Assembly: GCA_030737835.1 (NCBI GenBank)
Contig: JAUJYN010000017.1
Coordinates: 1,984,001-2,048,000 of the forward strand
DNA: 64,000 nt
From: Acorus gramineus
Taxonomy: Eukaryota > Streptophyta > Magnoliopsida > Acorales > Acoraceae
Direction of reading: 5' to 3'
Below, in pieces: positions 8,736 to 20,925 of this stretch; the first letter of the stretch is position 1; each line of letters begins with the position of its first letter. The translations under genes and the position numbers were made by a program. The notes below the pieces were generated by a model. The model had not been told where the DNA came from. It searched no databases and saw only the letters and a list, made by a program, of their open reading frames with translations.

Positions 8736-11429
8736 TGTTATATATGTGTCACTTTTTAGCCTTCTGGTAACCATTGGAGCATTTTGGCAGTTTTTCAACT
8801 TTTTCGTTTTTCGATCAGAAGCGCTAAAATTTTGGACTTTTAGCTATCATCCTGAGTTTGAGGATTCCGATTGAAAATCTAACTGCATATTATGTGTCCT
8901 GGTGCCATTTCAAGCCACTCACAAAAATTTCATCGAATTTCGGTAACGTTTCAGAATTTCACAGTTCTGAATCGTATCCGGGTTTTGACCGAGCGAAAAG
9001 TCATTGGGAGACTTGACTTGGTCAAGGTTGACCTTTGACTTGGTCAAATGGTTTTGGCTTTTAGTGTGGTTGGGTTGACTAGGGTTAAATCTCACCTAAA
9101 CCTAACTAAACCTAGCCTAAACCTAATTAGTGCTAAGTATAAGTGGTGAGTGTGTGAGGTGTGTGTGTGGCCCCCCTTTAAGTCACGCCTAGGTATAGTG
9201 CCCCCCCACTATTCATCATCTTCTCCACCTCTCAATCTCTCTCTCCCTCTCTTTAAAACCCCCTTTTGACCAAGCTAGAGGTGTTGGATCAAAAACCCTA
9301 GAAGGAGAAAAGATAGGTGAGGACCCGATCTATCTTCCTATGGTCTCGGATTCGAGTTCCCTCATGTGTCTCTTTTCTCCTCAGATTTCAGCCACTATTA
9401 GGGCTTGGTGGTGGTGGCCTTGGAGGTGGTGTTTCGGTGCGAGAAGAGCACCCGATCTTCCCTTCCTTCCCTTCCTCTCCTTTGGGTGAGCTTCCTTTCC
9501 TTCAATTCTTGTTTAGATGCATGTTAGGAGGTGTTTTTGGTTATGCATGGCTGTTGGGTGGTTGGAGGGGGGCTGTTGGGGGCTGTTGGAGGTGTTAGGG
9601 TTGGCTCGGGTGCATGCGGGCTCACCGGCGCGCGTGGGTACGAGCCTGCGCGCGCGCAGGCAGGCAGGCAGGCGAGCTGCGGTCAGGCGCGCTGGGCGCG
9701 CTGGGCGCAGTGCATGGCGTGCGCGCGGAGCGCTGCGCAGGGGCGCGGTGCGTGCGGTGTGCGCGGGGAGGCGAGCGGGCATGCGCGCGGGGTGCTGCGC
9801 TGGGGCGCAGTGCGTGCGGGTGTGCGCGCGAGGTGCTGCACTGGGGCGCAGTGCGCGCGGGTGCACCCGGGGCTAGATGCGCGGTGCGCGCGGGCACGCG
9901 CGAGCGTGCACGCGGCGTTCGGCGGGTCTGGGCGTGCGGGCTGGGGCGCGGCAGTGCGCCCGGGGCTCGGGCGTGCGTGCGTGCGTGCGCACCCGTGCGT
10001 GCGCGTGCGGGTGGCCGTGCGCATGGCTGCCCGGGGTGCGGGAGTGAGTCGGGGCACTCGGGCTCGCGTGCGTACGGGCCGTATGTACGCTTGTCCGAGT
10101 GTTGGGTACATTAGTGTATTTTTGTATGTATTGTGTATTTTACTCACCGTGTTAAATACCTGTCTTGCAGATCTTGACGGACGGTCACGCGACGACCCGG
10201 GTATTGGTGAGTGGGACAATCCAACCCAGTAGGGAGGCGTATATGCTCTTGTATCGTTCTCCCTGTGGGGCACCGTAGTTTAATATTAACTTGTATAATA
10301 TGTAATCTATGCAGGCATGTTTGTTATGTAGTATGCATGCCTAGACCTTATGTGTTAGGGACTTGCACCCTTAGGATATGTGTAAGAGCCATGCATCCTG
10401 ATACCATATTTTCATGCTAGGAAGCCTTGACCTGTGCATGTTCCCATTTAGTTTAATTTATTTTAAATCAAATGTGAGTTATTGGTAATGAGCATGCTTA
10501 GTGAATATTATAACCATGAGGTTATAATACAGGCTTCCCCGCATCGTAGTTATGCGCCCTGGAAAAATTCGCAATAATTCATGTCATTTAAATTGTTAGG
10601 AAGATGTTGCCGACGGATCCGATTGGATCGTATACGTGTGGGTAGGCTGTTTCTGTTCCCTTCGTTGGATCCGTATAGAGACTGCCCCAGCGTTAGACAG
10701 GCCGTCCTGACAGAGGGCTCCCATCAGTAGGTACCTCCTGATTTGGTTTCGGACTGTGCTGAATTGTGGGAGTAGACCAGGCGGGCTACGGAGTGGAGGA
10801 GAGACTATCGGTGGACCAAGGGTGATTAACAGCCTAGTCAGTCCCAATAGCCGTGTCACCTATTAGAGGGTGAGGGTGAGGGTGTGGTGGGTCGGCGATG
10901 TAGCGACCCACTGGATTGTGTAGTTCCTGCCACTTTGAGGTTTTGAATAATTTTGATGTTAATATAAATTGTGATGCATGGGTTGTGCTATTCACTGAGC
11001 GTGTGGCTCACCCCTCGCATATTTTTCTCCAGTTATCACTGAGTCGGATCTGAAGGAGGAGCTCCCCGAGGGACTTCAGCAGTAGTGAGCAGCGCCACGA
11101 TCCCGCGAGTGTTAGAGGCTATCAGCATCCCTTTTGATTGTATGTATTATATTTCCGTGCTTGGGCACTCGTTTGTATTATATTTGGATGTATTTGTGTA
11201 TATTGGCTCTCACAGGACAGTTGATTATGTATCGAGTCTGTAATATGTTTTTGAATTACAGACTCAGTCTTTTAGCTTCCGCTATTTGTGTATATATCAT
11301 GTCAGCCTTGCTTTTGTCTGTGTTGTCATTTTAGCTGTTGTTTAGAGTAGGTTATTGACCTCCTGTATAGACTGCTGATATCATATATACACTTGCCGCG
11401 TCCGAGGATGGCCGCCCTGGGGCGTGACA
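8736..11429 (+). mobile_element. 3' LTR of A1 (2694 bp)
   Basis: It starts TGTTATATATGTG and ends GGGCGTGACA. Inside are a TATA-like GTATAAG near 9138, a possible 5' splice site TTTGG/GTGAGC at 9485, a CG-rich tract (9630-10050), a 43-nt hairpin (10057-10099), a 36-nt mini-exon (10171-10206), one tandem-repeat unit with stem GTGGGTCG/CGACCCAC (10887-10911), an exon-like block (11033-11085) and a terminal stem-loop GAGTCTGTAAT/ATTACAGACTC (11234-11265). Confidence 0.9.
11234..11265 (+). other. Terminal stem-loop of A1 LTR
   Basis: Perfect 11-bp arms GAGTCTGTAAT and ATTACAGACTC enclose a 10-nt loop. Related stem-loops occur at 4802-4832, 55603-55634 and 60391-60420, always about 165-195 bp before the LTR end. 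A role in RNA 3'-end formation is possible but unproven. Confidence 0.6.
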
Positions 11430-12453
11430 CGCTCGCTGCCAGCGTCCGCGCGCCTGCGCGCCCTCCTGCGCCTGCCAATGCCCCTCTGCGCGCGCGCTTG
11501 GGCATGCACGCGCGTAGACAGACCCCTGCGCGCGCCAGCACTCCCCAACCCTGTTTTAACCCCTTTTAACCCCTCCTCCACACTTCTCACTCACCCTAAA
11601 CCAATTACCTAACATGCATGACTTCCCTACAACCCCCTAAGCCATGAAAAACCAAGAAAAGAAGGGGAAAAGCTCACCTTGGGAGGGGGAATGAAAGGAG
11701 GAGATTCGGGGGCCCTCGATGCACCCGTGATCACCTCAACCACCACCACCACTACCACCACCTCCACCTCCATAGCCCTCCTCAACCTCCTTTGGCTGCA
11801 AAACAGGGGGGGGGAAAGGACATGAAAAGGGAGATAGAGAGGATGATCAACAACAACAACAACACCCACACAACCTTGCTCTTCCTCCTTCACCTTCTCC
11901 TTCTCTTCTCTTTGAGACATTAACACAAACACATGGGGGGATTGAAAGAGAGGAAGAGAGACCCCCAAAAAAATCCACGTGGGGAGTGGGAGAGAGAGAG
12001 AGAGATATTTTCCACTTGGGGGGGGGGGGTGAGAACAAGATTGGGTGAGGGGGGTAAACCTAAGCCTATTCTCACCCTCTAACAACCAAATAACCAAGTG
12101 GTTGCTTCACCACTAAGCAAAAAAGGGTGTAAGGTTACCCAAGGTCACCCCATTCACCAAAATATCTCTCACTATTTGACTAATCAAACCAGGAACTCTC
12201 GGAAACCCGGATACGATTCAGAATTGCATATTTTTCCAAACGTTACCGGAATTCGATGAAATTTTTATGGGTAGTACTAAACGGTACCAGGACCCATAAT
12301 ATGCAGTCAGATTTCCAATCAGAGTACTCTAACTCCCGCAGGTGGCTAAAAGCCAAAATTTTAGCGGCTCTGATCAAAAATTAAAAAGCCCCTTAATGAC
12401 CCAGAAGTGACCAAGGCTTAACCGAAATGGCTCCAAATGACACAGCCATAACA
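11430..12453 (-). mobile_element. 3' LTR remainder of B1
   Basis: This is the U3-side part of the reverse LTR, colinear with 34978-35980. It ends CCATAACA at 12453, followed by the polypurine tract on the - strand. The rest of this LTR was displaced by A1. Confidence 0.85.
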
Positions 12454-15190
12454 TTCTCCCCCCCTTAGGAAATTTAGTCCTCGAAATTTAAGGAAACCCA
12501 AAGGGAAGACCGAATATAGCAAGTATCATGCATAGACCTTTTGTTCCCAAGTGGTCTATGCACCAGACTGGCGCTACCGACACACTACAATCAAGGGAAC
12601 GGTCTTAGCGTGGAGCCTCTTCTCATTCTGGTCTCTGACCTCGATCCACTGCTCCACGAATGACAAATCCAGCTCGAAAATGAGACGGTCGAACGGAGTG
12701 ACATGAGTAGGATCTTGGACATAATGCCTCGGCCATGAGACAAGGACGACGTCATGGGCATGAGCCAGCTGTGGGGGAAAGGCTACATGACAAGCCACCT
12801 CCCCAATCCACTCAATGACGAGAAACAGTCCCATTGAAGAGCCAACTCAGCTTGCCCCGAACATCGAAACAGAGGATGCCCTTAAACTGGGACACCTTCA
12901 CGAAAACATGGTGGCCAAACCCAAAGGTAAGCTCCTGGCAACGATGACCGATGTAGCCCTTCTGTCGGTTCTAGGAGGTGCAGATGCACACACGAACCAA
13001 CCTGGCCACCGCAAGGTCAAATAACTAACTTGTGGCCCCTCCAACTGGCGCTCCTCAACCGTCCCAACACAAGGGAGGTATAAAACTGCACCTGTAGAAT
13101 GCCTTTCACAGATCCATCTGGATGCTTGAATGGCAGCCGTCTTGTAGGCACACCCCAACAAATGGGTGGTGCCTCCCCCAACTGCCCTCATCATCGAGCA
13201 CGTAGGCACTTAGCATGTCCTCCAAGGTCTGAATCGTCCTCTTTGTCTGGCTGTCCATCGATGATGAAACGCTATACTTAAATGGAGGCTCGCGCCAAAG
13301 CCTGTCAAGGCTGCGCCACAACCTCAAAGTAACCCTCGTGTCTCAACCAAAAATAGCGCCGACTGGAGTGCCATGAAGACGAACAATCGCGAAGGTGAAA
13401 ACCCACGTCAAGGCGTCCAGAGACTCAATCAGTCGAAGTAGGGAGGGAAGCGCGGACTTAGTCAGTCGGTCATTGATCACCTAGACGGCGTCGTGACCCG
13501 AACGTGACATTAGCGAGTCCGCAACAATCCCTGATAACCCACTCCCACGTCCACTGAGGAATCTTCATGGACTGACGCTTTCCAACGCGATGATGATTCT
13601 TGAACTTTGCCTGAGGGCATGCCAACCTAGGGAAACAAGGTTACCCATATCGCCTTTTTATCGCACCACAGCAATCTCAATGAAGACTACCCCAAAGTAG
13701 TCCACGGAAGCCCAATAAAACTTTTGAGATCCACGAAGGCATCCGACGCATTCGTCAACCCCGACGGCAGTACTTAAAACTCGTAGTGCCTGAAACGGTC
13801 ACGAAAGGCCTTCTGCAGGATGCACAACTCCCGGATCTCCAACTTGTGGTACCCTTGTGCGAAGATCGATCTAAGAGAAGACACTGGCTCCCAGAGCTTG
13901 GTCAAACAGATCATCGATTCGCGGTAAGGGTAATTGATCTTCAACCTCCACGGGGAGATCAAAACAACACCACGAACAATTAAGTCCAGATTCTGCTCCT
14001 CGAGCATGGCTGGCGCTAATGACGACACTTACACGCTTGGTAAGCCGCTCAACCACACTTAATCCACAAGACACGCAATAAGGGGTCATCAAACCTCTAT
14101 GCGACGTCATCTATCCGATAGGGCGGTTGAGTCCCATCACGAACACTAGCATCGCGTCTCCTTATTTGCGACCAATGTGGGGCAAAACGCGACAGTATCC
14201 ACAACTGTGCTTCACATGCCACCAGAGATAGGTCGCTCAACTATAACCATTGGAACTCCGCATCCTGCACTCCAGGGGCAGATTCATCACAGGAAGTCCA
14301 CGCTCTCGACATCATCCAGTAGCACTCTCCCTGTGTGGCCTCTACCTGGTAGCCTCCCAAGCCCACTATCTCTGCCATATGGGCGCACCAACAAGCATAG
14401 TATCTGGGAGCACCTCACAGAGCTCTGGCCTCAACCGGGTAGCTACAACGCACAATGATATATCGAAGCGACTCCAGATGCCACTATGGAACCTAGTCCA
14501 CAAGCAATCGCCCACCAAGCTGCAATAGGATGCACCCAATCCCGATCGTATGCATCACCACTCGCTACAGCACCTTCCAAGTGAGAGGAAACATCCATCA
14601 TCAATTTGATGCTTCAAAGGTATTCCTTGACTGGGAAAAGAACCTTGGGAGGGCACCATGAGATCCCGATATAGGATATCCCGACAACCAAACAAGGAAC
14701 ACGGAGTACCCTAGCCCGGGTCTCAACGATGACCCCGCAAGGCCCCTTAATCCTGAGTAGGAAGGCTGGAAGAAGACATCACCCCTTAATGAGCAATACG
14801 CCACATCCTCAAAACTTGAAACTGGCACTGCGCGCGAACTCCATGGTTACCAGCAATACCAATGCTCGGGAAAGAAGCTCCATTATCGAGACACAATCCA
14901 TACCTTAGAAATTGTGACCAATTCATCATTATCACACTACTAGGCTAGAATCTCCTACCCAAGCCTTAATCCCGCAACAAGGGATCCAACAACTGACCCT
15001 GTTCAGCCGACCCAGCTGACAACTTAAGGGTGGGTCCAGGGGGGTCACGTCCACGTCAACGGATGCGAGGAGGCATGTCAGCAACCTAAGATAACTTCTA
15101 AAACAGGAGTACTCAGATGACAATCCTATGACTCATCATCTATACGACTAGACTTAGGCTCTGACAGGACCAGGCTCTGATACCAACTTT
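12454..15190 (-). pseudogene. Shortened, decayed gag-pol remnant of B1
   Basis: Read on the - strand, a gag-start relic (MPPRIR then a stop) lies near 15075. RT fragments follow near 13780-14010 (motifs like IDDLFDQ and FRHYEF), then integrase-core pieces near 13110-13560, and an integrase C-terminal piece at 12574-12834 (FPPQLAHAHDVV, DLSFVEQW). RNase H is absent. The middle also includes about 120 bp resembling LTR sequence (about 14640-14750). The same arrangement recurs in B2 and C, so it predates these insertions. It encodes nothing functional. Confidence 0.85.
15174..15185 (-). promoter_or_regulatory. Primer-binding site of B1 (tRNA-iMet)
   Basis: On the - strand it reads TGGTATCAGAGC, the usual plant site complementary to the 3' end of initiator tRNA-Met. 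It lies 5 bp from the LTR end. Confidence 0.85.
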
Positions 15191-17294
15191 TGTCACGCCC
15201 AAGGGTGGCCGTCCTCGAGACGTGGCAATAATAAAATATCAGCTATCAATACCTGAGGTCAATAAAGACTCCAACAACAACACACGAGGTGGCAAAGCAA
15301 GGATAATGATAACTGACTGAAAAGTGGAAGCATAACATATAAACAATGTCTGTAAACCAAAAACATTATTACAGACTCGAATACACAATTACTATCCTGC
15401 GAAAGTCAAGTCTAACCAAAGAAAATACAACCTGTGCCACATGCACGATTTACAATACATACAATGACTCTAGGACTGTTGACAGCCTCGCACTCACCAC
15501 CCACCGGAAGAACGCTCCACGCCCATAAGACCACGCCACAAGAAAGCTCCAGCTCCACGCCCAACACTGCCCCTGAAAAGAAACAGTATGCGAGGGGTGA
15601 GCTACAAGCTCAGTGAGTGGCTGGAAACCAATCACCATACAACAGTTCAATACTAAGGCAATTTCCTTTCAAGGAAAACATGGGTAGAAACCCAATGGAT
15701 AACAAGGTCACGCGGCGGCGTGACCAACCTCACCCTCACCCTCACTCCCGGAGGGAGACTCTTGGGATTTTTAGGGAGAGACCATACCGTTGGTCGAGGA
15801 GACCCGGGATTACTGGTCCACACAACACTACTGGATCATCTACATCGAGATAACTGCCCAACGATGTCTTTGAACATCGATACGAGACCGGACCCAACAA
15901 CTATGGGAACGGACGAACAACGAATGGGTCACGAGGTGACATGTCTTCACCTCATCCTCACCCTCACTCCCGGAGGGAGGCTCTTGGGACTTTTGGAAGA
16001 GACTTAGACTGCTCTACACCCTTGGTCCACCGGTAGCCCTTTCCCTGGGTAGTCACTTCCCGGTATACTCCAACGATCTGTACGCTTTCGAACGCCTCGG
16101 TGGTACCTACAGATGAGAGCCCTCTGTCAGGACAGCTTTTCCAATGCCGGGAAGTTCCTACATCGGATCCAACGAAGCGGAGAACGATTCCACGCTCGCA
16201 ATATCATTCGTTACCCTCTTCCGGGTGGCCTCTACCTGGTGCACTCCCACGATCAGTACGCTCCCGAACGCATCGGTGGTACCTACGGATGGGAGCCCTC
16301 TGTCAAAACAGCTACAACCCGGCCCTCTTCAACACGGACGACATTGGGAGTAAACATTCCATGTTCACAAAGCCAACCCAATGGAGAAACAACTACTCTC
16401 GATAATCACTTATCGAGATATCGAATACTACTGTACTCCCACACCGTTGCGTCGCTCGGACACAGGGGGGGTGTCACGCCCCAACTACCGGCTTAACAAT
16501 CCGATAAGATAATGAATTCTCTTGAATTCCACACGAGTGCATCGCTCGGATGCACAGAGCGATTACATCGCTAGCGCTCTAACTAATAAGGTACAACCCA
16601 ACAGCGGGTCATACCCACGCCTATCCCAGATAGGCCTATCAGTTTTTTTACATGCGCATATAAATATATCCAGGAGAATTTTTATATCTAGCTATGTGCA
16701 TGAACCATATGCACAATCATCTAATAATTATAGGGACACTCCCTAACATGGATTTACATCATAATAAATCATACAACATGCATACATGGTCATTAATCAC
16801 ATAAGCACACAAGGCCTAACTTAAACATGCGTTGGATATCACCAACTTAAAAGAAAGGGTCAAGCGCGATCTCGCGCACTAACAGGTGCATGCCAATATT
16901 TCAAACGAACCTGAGTCGAGTAGGAAATCACATCTACTTACTCAGTTCGTTCAGAGGGAGAGGGCGGGAGAGATCACCATCTCATGAAGCTGGTCATAGC
17001 TTTACCCCATTAGCATGGGCGCAACAACTACACCACGCCCTCGAGTCTTATCGCAAGGGAATATTAGGCAGGTGCCTGTTATTAACCCAGACTTATTCAT
17101 GCTGGATATTCCAATTAATATGGTAAGAGTATTATTACAATACTACCTAAGGCATGCCATATACTATACATCCATACACATTACCAAAAATACATGCCCA
17201 TACTAAAGGAGCTCATGCAACACAATCATTCATACATGGATACAATACATTTATATAAGCCTAGCATGCAAGATATCTAACATATTATAGTTTA
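15191..17294 (-). mobile_element. 5' LTR of B1, first part
   Basis: It begins TGTCACGCCC (the LTR end on the - strand) and runs to GTTTA at 17290-17294, where B2 inserted; it continues at 34509. It contains an exon-like open frame (15450-15600, - strand; WSWSF, RGAFFR) also seen in the C LTRs, plus short repeats built on CTCCCGGAGGGAG near 15745 and 15966. Together with B2's 3' LTR it forms the left arm of a large inverted repeat. Confidence 0.85.
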
Positions 17295-17545
17295 TGTTAT
17301 GCCTGTGTCATTTTTAGCCATTTCGGTTAAGCCTTGGTCACTTCTAGGTCATTCACGGCCTTTTTAATTTTTTGATCGGAGTCGCTAAAATTTTGGCTTT
17401 TAGCCACCTGCGGGAGTTACAGTACTCTGATTGGAAATCTGACTGCATATTATGGGTCTTGGTACCGTTTAGTACTACCCATAAAAAATTTCACTGAATT
17501 CTGGTAACTTTTTAGAAAATTTTGCAGTTCTGAATCGTATCCGGG

Positions 17546-17677
17546 TTTTGACCGATTTTGGATTGTCAAAGGGGTGACTTTGACCGAGTCAACGAAGACC
17601 TTGACTAGTCAAAGATGACCTTTGACTAGTCAAGGGTTTTTGTTTGGTAGTTTGGTTGGGTTGACTCAAAGTCAATC
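17546..17677 (+). promoter_or_regulatory. Dense W-box-like cluster in B-type U3
   Basis: Ten TTGAC cores in both orientations lie within about 130 bp, several as TTGACT or GTCAAAG. The same block recurs in the 3' LTR at about 21176-21306. WRKY binding is inferred from the motif only. Confidence 0.55.
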
Positions 17678-17708
17678 CCCCAACCACCCCCTTTTTTCAC
17701 ATTTAATG

Positions 17709-17741
17709 TAAGTGTGTGTGTGAGTGTGTGTGTGTGTGTGT
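17709..17741 (+). repeat. GT microsatellite
   Basis: A (GT)n-type run lies at the U3/R boundary region of the B LTR. It is matched at about 21345-21373 and, as (CA)n, at 26008-26042 and 33551-33570 in A2's LTRs. Confidence 0.8.
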
Positions 17742-18230
17742 ACACTATAGGTGGGCGTCCCCTTCTCATCCTCTCCCTCTCACTCTCTCCTTCACTCCCT
17801 GGTTTTCTTTGTTTTTTTTGTGTGTTAAATAAAAGAAGAACATGAAGGAGAAGAAGAAACATTAAAAGGAAAAGAGAAAGGTATGTGTGTGCAAGCTTTG
17901 GGTGTTGTAGTAGTTGTTGTTGTTTCTCTTCTCATTAGTTCCTTCTCATGCCTTCCCCCCCCCCCTGTTTTCAGCCAAGGAAGGCTGGTGGAGTGGCTGA
18001 TGAGGTGGTGGTAGTGGTGGTGGTGGTAGAGGTGGTCGTGGGTGTGTCGAGAACCCCGCATCTCCCCATTTCCCTTCCCCTGTTTTGGTAAGGCAGCACA
18101 CTGTCTTTTAAAGATCTCAGTGAATCAAGTATTTAGAGGCTTATTTTTAGGATTATGTCTTCTTCTGATTTGATCAGCTATGTGTCTAGATGTAATATAT
18201 GAAATTTGGGGTCATTATGATATCTGTGGT

Positions 18231-20925
18231 CTAGATGATGAGACGTAGGATTGTCATCTGAGTACTCTTGTTTTAGAAGTTATCTTAGGTTGCTGACATG
18301 CCTCCTCGCATCCGTTGACGTGGACGTGACCCCCTTGACCCACCCTTAAGTTTTTGACTTGGTCGACTGAACAGGGTCAGTTGTTGGATCCCTTGTTGCT
18401 GGATTAAGGCTTGGGTAGGAGATTCCAGCCCACAGTATGATAGTGATGAATTGGTCACAATTTCTAAGGTATGGATTGTGTCTCGATAATGGAGCTCTTT
18501 CCCGTGCATCGGTATTGCTGGTAACTATGGGGTTCGCGTGCGGTGCGCCAGTTTCAAGTGTTGAGGATGTGGCGTATTGCTCATTAAGGGATGATGTCTT
18601 CTTTCAGCCTTCCTACTCAGGATTAAGGGGCCTTTCGGGTCATCGTTGAGACCCGGGCTAGGGTACTCCGTGTTCCTTGTTTGGTTGTCGGGATATCCTA
18701 TATCGGGCCCTCATAGTGCCCTGCCAAGGTTCTTTTCCCAGTCAAGGAATACCTTTGAAGCATCAAATTGATGATGGATTTTTCCTCTCACTTGGAAGGT
18801 GCTGTAGCGAGTGGTGATGTGTACCATCGGGATTGGGTACATCCTATTGCATCTTGGTGGGTGATTGCTTGTGGACTGGGTTCCATAGTGGAATCTTGAG
18901 TCGCTTCGATATATCATTGTGCGTTGTAGCTGCCCGGATGAGGCCAGAGCCCTGTGAGGTGCTCCGAGATGCTATGCTTGTTGGTGCGCCCATATGGCAA
19001 AGATAGCGGGCTTGGGAGGCTACTAGGTAGAGGCCACACCGGGAGAGTGCTACTGGATGATGTCGAGAGCGTGGACTCCCTGTGATGAATCTGCCCATGG
19101 AGTGCAGGATGCTGGAGTTCCAATGGTTATAGATGAGCGACCTATCTCTGGTGGCATGTGAAGCACAGTTATGGATACTGTCGCGTTTTGCCCCACATTG
19201 GTCGCAAATAAGGAGACGCGATGCTAGCGTTCGTGATGGGACTCAACCGCCCTATCAGATAGATGACGTTGCATAGGCATTGTCGAGGTCCGACGACCCC
19301 TTATTGCGTGTCTTGTGGATTAAGCGCGGTTGAGCGGCTTACCAAGCGTGTAAGTGTCATCATGAGCGTCAGCCATGCTCGAGGAGCAGAATTTGGACTT
19401 AATTGTTCGAGGTGTTGTTTTGATCTCCCCGTGGAGGTTGAAGATCAATTACCTTTGCCGCAAATCGATGATCTGTTTGACCAGCTCTGGGAGCGGTTGT
19501 CTGCTATTAGATCGATCTTCGCACAAGGGTACCATAAGTTGGAGATCCGGAAGTTGGACATCCCGTAGATGGCCTTTCGTGACCTTTTGGGCACTGCGAG
19601 TTTTAAGTACCGCCGTCGAGGTTGACGAATGCGCCAGATGCCTTCGTGGATCTCAAAAGTTTTATTGGGCTTCCGTGGACTACTTTGGGGTAGTCTTCAT
19701 TGAGATTGCTGTGGTGCGATGAAAAGGCGATATGGGCGACCTTGTTTCCCCCGGTTGGCATGCCCTCAGGCAAAGTTCGAGAATCATCATTGAGTGGAAA
19801 GCGTTAGTCCATCGAGATTCCTCAGTGGACGTGGGAGTGAGTTATCAGGGATTGTTGCGGACTCGCTAATGTCACGTTCGGGTCACGACGCCGTCTAGGT
19901 GACTATTGACCGACTGACTAAGTCCGCGCTTCCCTCCCTATCCGATTGATTGAGTCTCTGGACGCCTTGACGTGGGTTTTCACCTTCGTGATTGTTCGTC
20001 TTCATGGCACTCCAGTCAGCGCTATTTTCGGTTGAGATGCGAGGGTTACTTTGAGGTTGTGGCGTAGCCTTGACAGGCTTTGGCGCGAGCCTCCATTTAA
20101 GTATAGCGTTTCATCGTCGATGGACAGCCAGACAAAGAGGATGATTAGGACCTTGGGGGACATGCTATGTGCCTGCGTGCTCGATGATAAGGGCAGTTGG
20201 GTGAGACATCACCCATTTGTTGGGGTATGCCTGCAAGACGACTGCCATTCGAGCATCCTGATGGTACTGTGAAAGGCACTCTACAGGCGCAGTTTTATAC
20301 CTCCCTTGTGCTGGGACGGTTGAGGAGCGCCAGTTGGAGGGGGCACAAATTATTTATTTGACCTTGCAGTGGTCAGGTTGGTTCATGTGTGCATCCGCAC
20401 CTCCCAGAACTGACAAAAGGGCTACGCAGGTCATCGTCGCCAAGATGCTTACCTTTGGGTTTGGCGACCATGTTTTCGTGAAGGTGTCCCAGTTTAAGGG
20501 CATCCTATGTTTCGACGTTTGGGGCAAGCTGAGTTGGCTCTTTAATGGGACTGTTTCTCGTCATTGAGTGGATTGGGGAGGTGGCTTGTCATGTAGCCTT
20601 TCCCCCACAGCTGGCTCATGCCCACGATGTCGTCCTTGTCTCATGGCCGAGGTGTTATGTCCAAGATCCTGCTCATGTCACTCCGTTCGATCGTCTCATC
20701 CTTGAGCTGGATTTGTCATTCGTGGAGCAGTGGATCGAGGTCAAGGACCAACATGAGAAGAGGCTCCACGCTAAGACCGTTCTTTTGATTAGAGTGTGTC
20801 GGTAGCGCCAGACTGGTGCATGGACCACTTGGGAGCAAAAGGTCTATGCGAGATACTTGCTATATGCAGTCTTCCCTTTGGGTTTCCTTAAATTTCGAGG
20901 ACTAAATTTCCTAAGGGGGGAAGAA
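18231..20925 (+). pseudogene. Shortened, decayed gag-pol remnant of B2
   Basis: It is colinear with the B1 and C internal regions. A gag-start relic is at 18299. About 120 bp of LTR-like sequence lies at 18610-18735. An RT fragment is at about 19430-19680, an integrase core at about 19800-20270 and an integrase C-terminus at 20545-20805. A polypurine tract ends at 20925. RNase H is missing and stops and frameshifts are abundant. Several lesions are shared with B1 and C. Confidence 0.85.

Larger units (their letters stand above)
801..11429 (+). mobile_element. A1: Ty3/gypsy Del/Tekay-type chromovirus, 5'-truncated
   Basis: The element has a leader, gag, protease, reverse transcriptase, RNase H, integrase, polypurine tract and one complete 3' LTR (8736-11429). 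The 5' LTR and primer-binding site are missing: the leader starts at 801, after the point where A2 has its tRNA-Met primer site. The right flank (from 11430) is B1 LTR sequence, so A1 inserted into B1's 3' LTR. The left target-site copy was lost with the 5' LTR. A 3-kb solo LTR interrupts gag. Domain order (RNase H before integrase) and the tail resembling a Tekay chromodomain place it in that clade; the clade call rests on motif recognition only. Confidence 0.9.
17295..18230 (+). mobile_element. Truncated 5' LTR of B2
   Basis: Only the U3 and first exon-like region remain. At 18230 it jumps from LTR sequence (TATCTGTGGT) to the leader just after where the primer site should be. A deletion of roughly 2.6 kb removed the rest of the LTR and the primer-binding site, so this copy could not be reverse-transcribed again. 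Confidence 0.85.
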
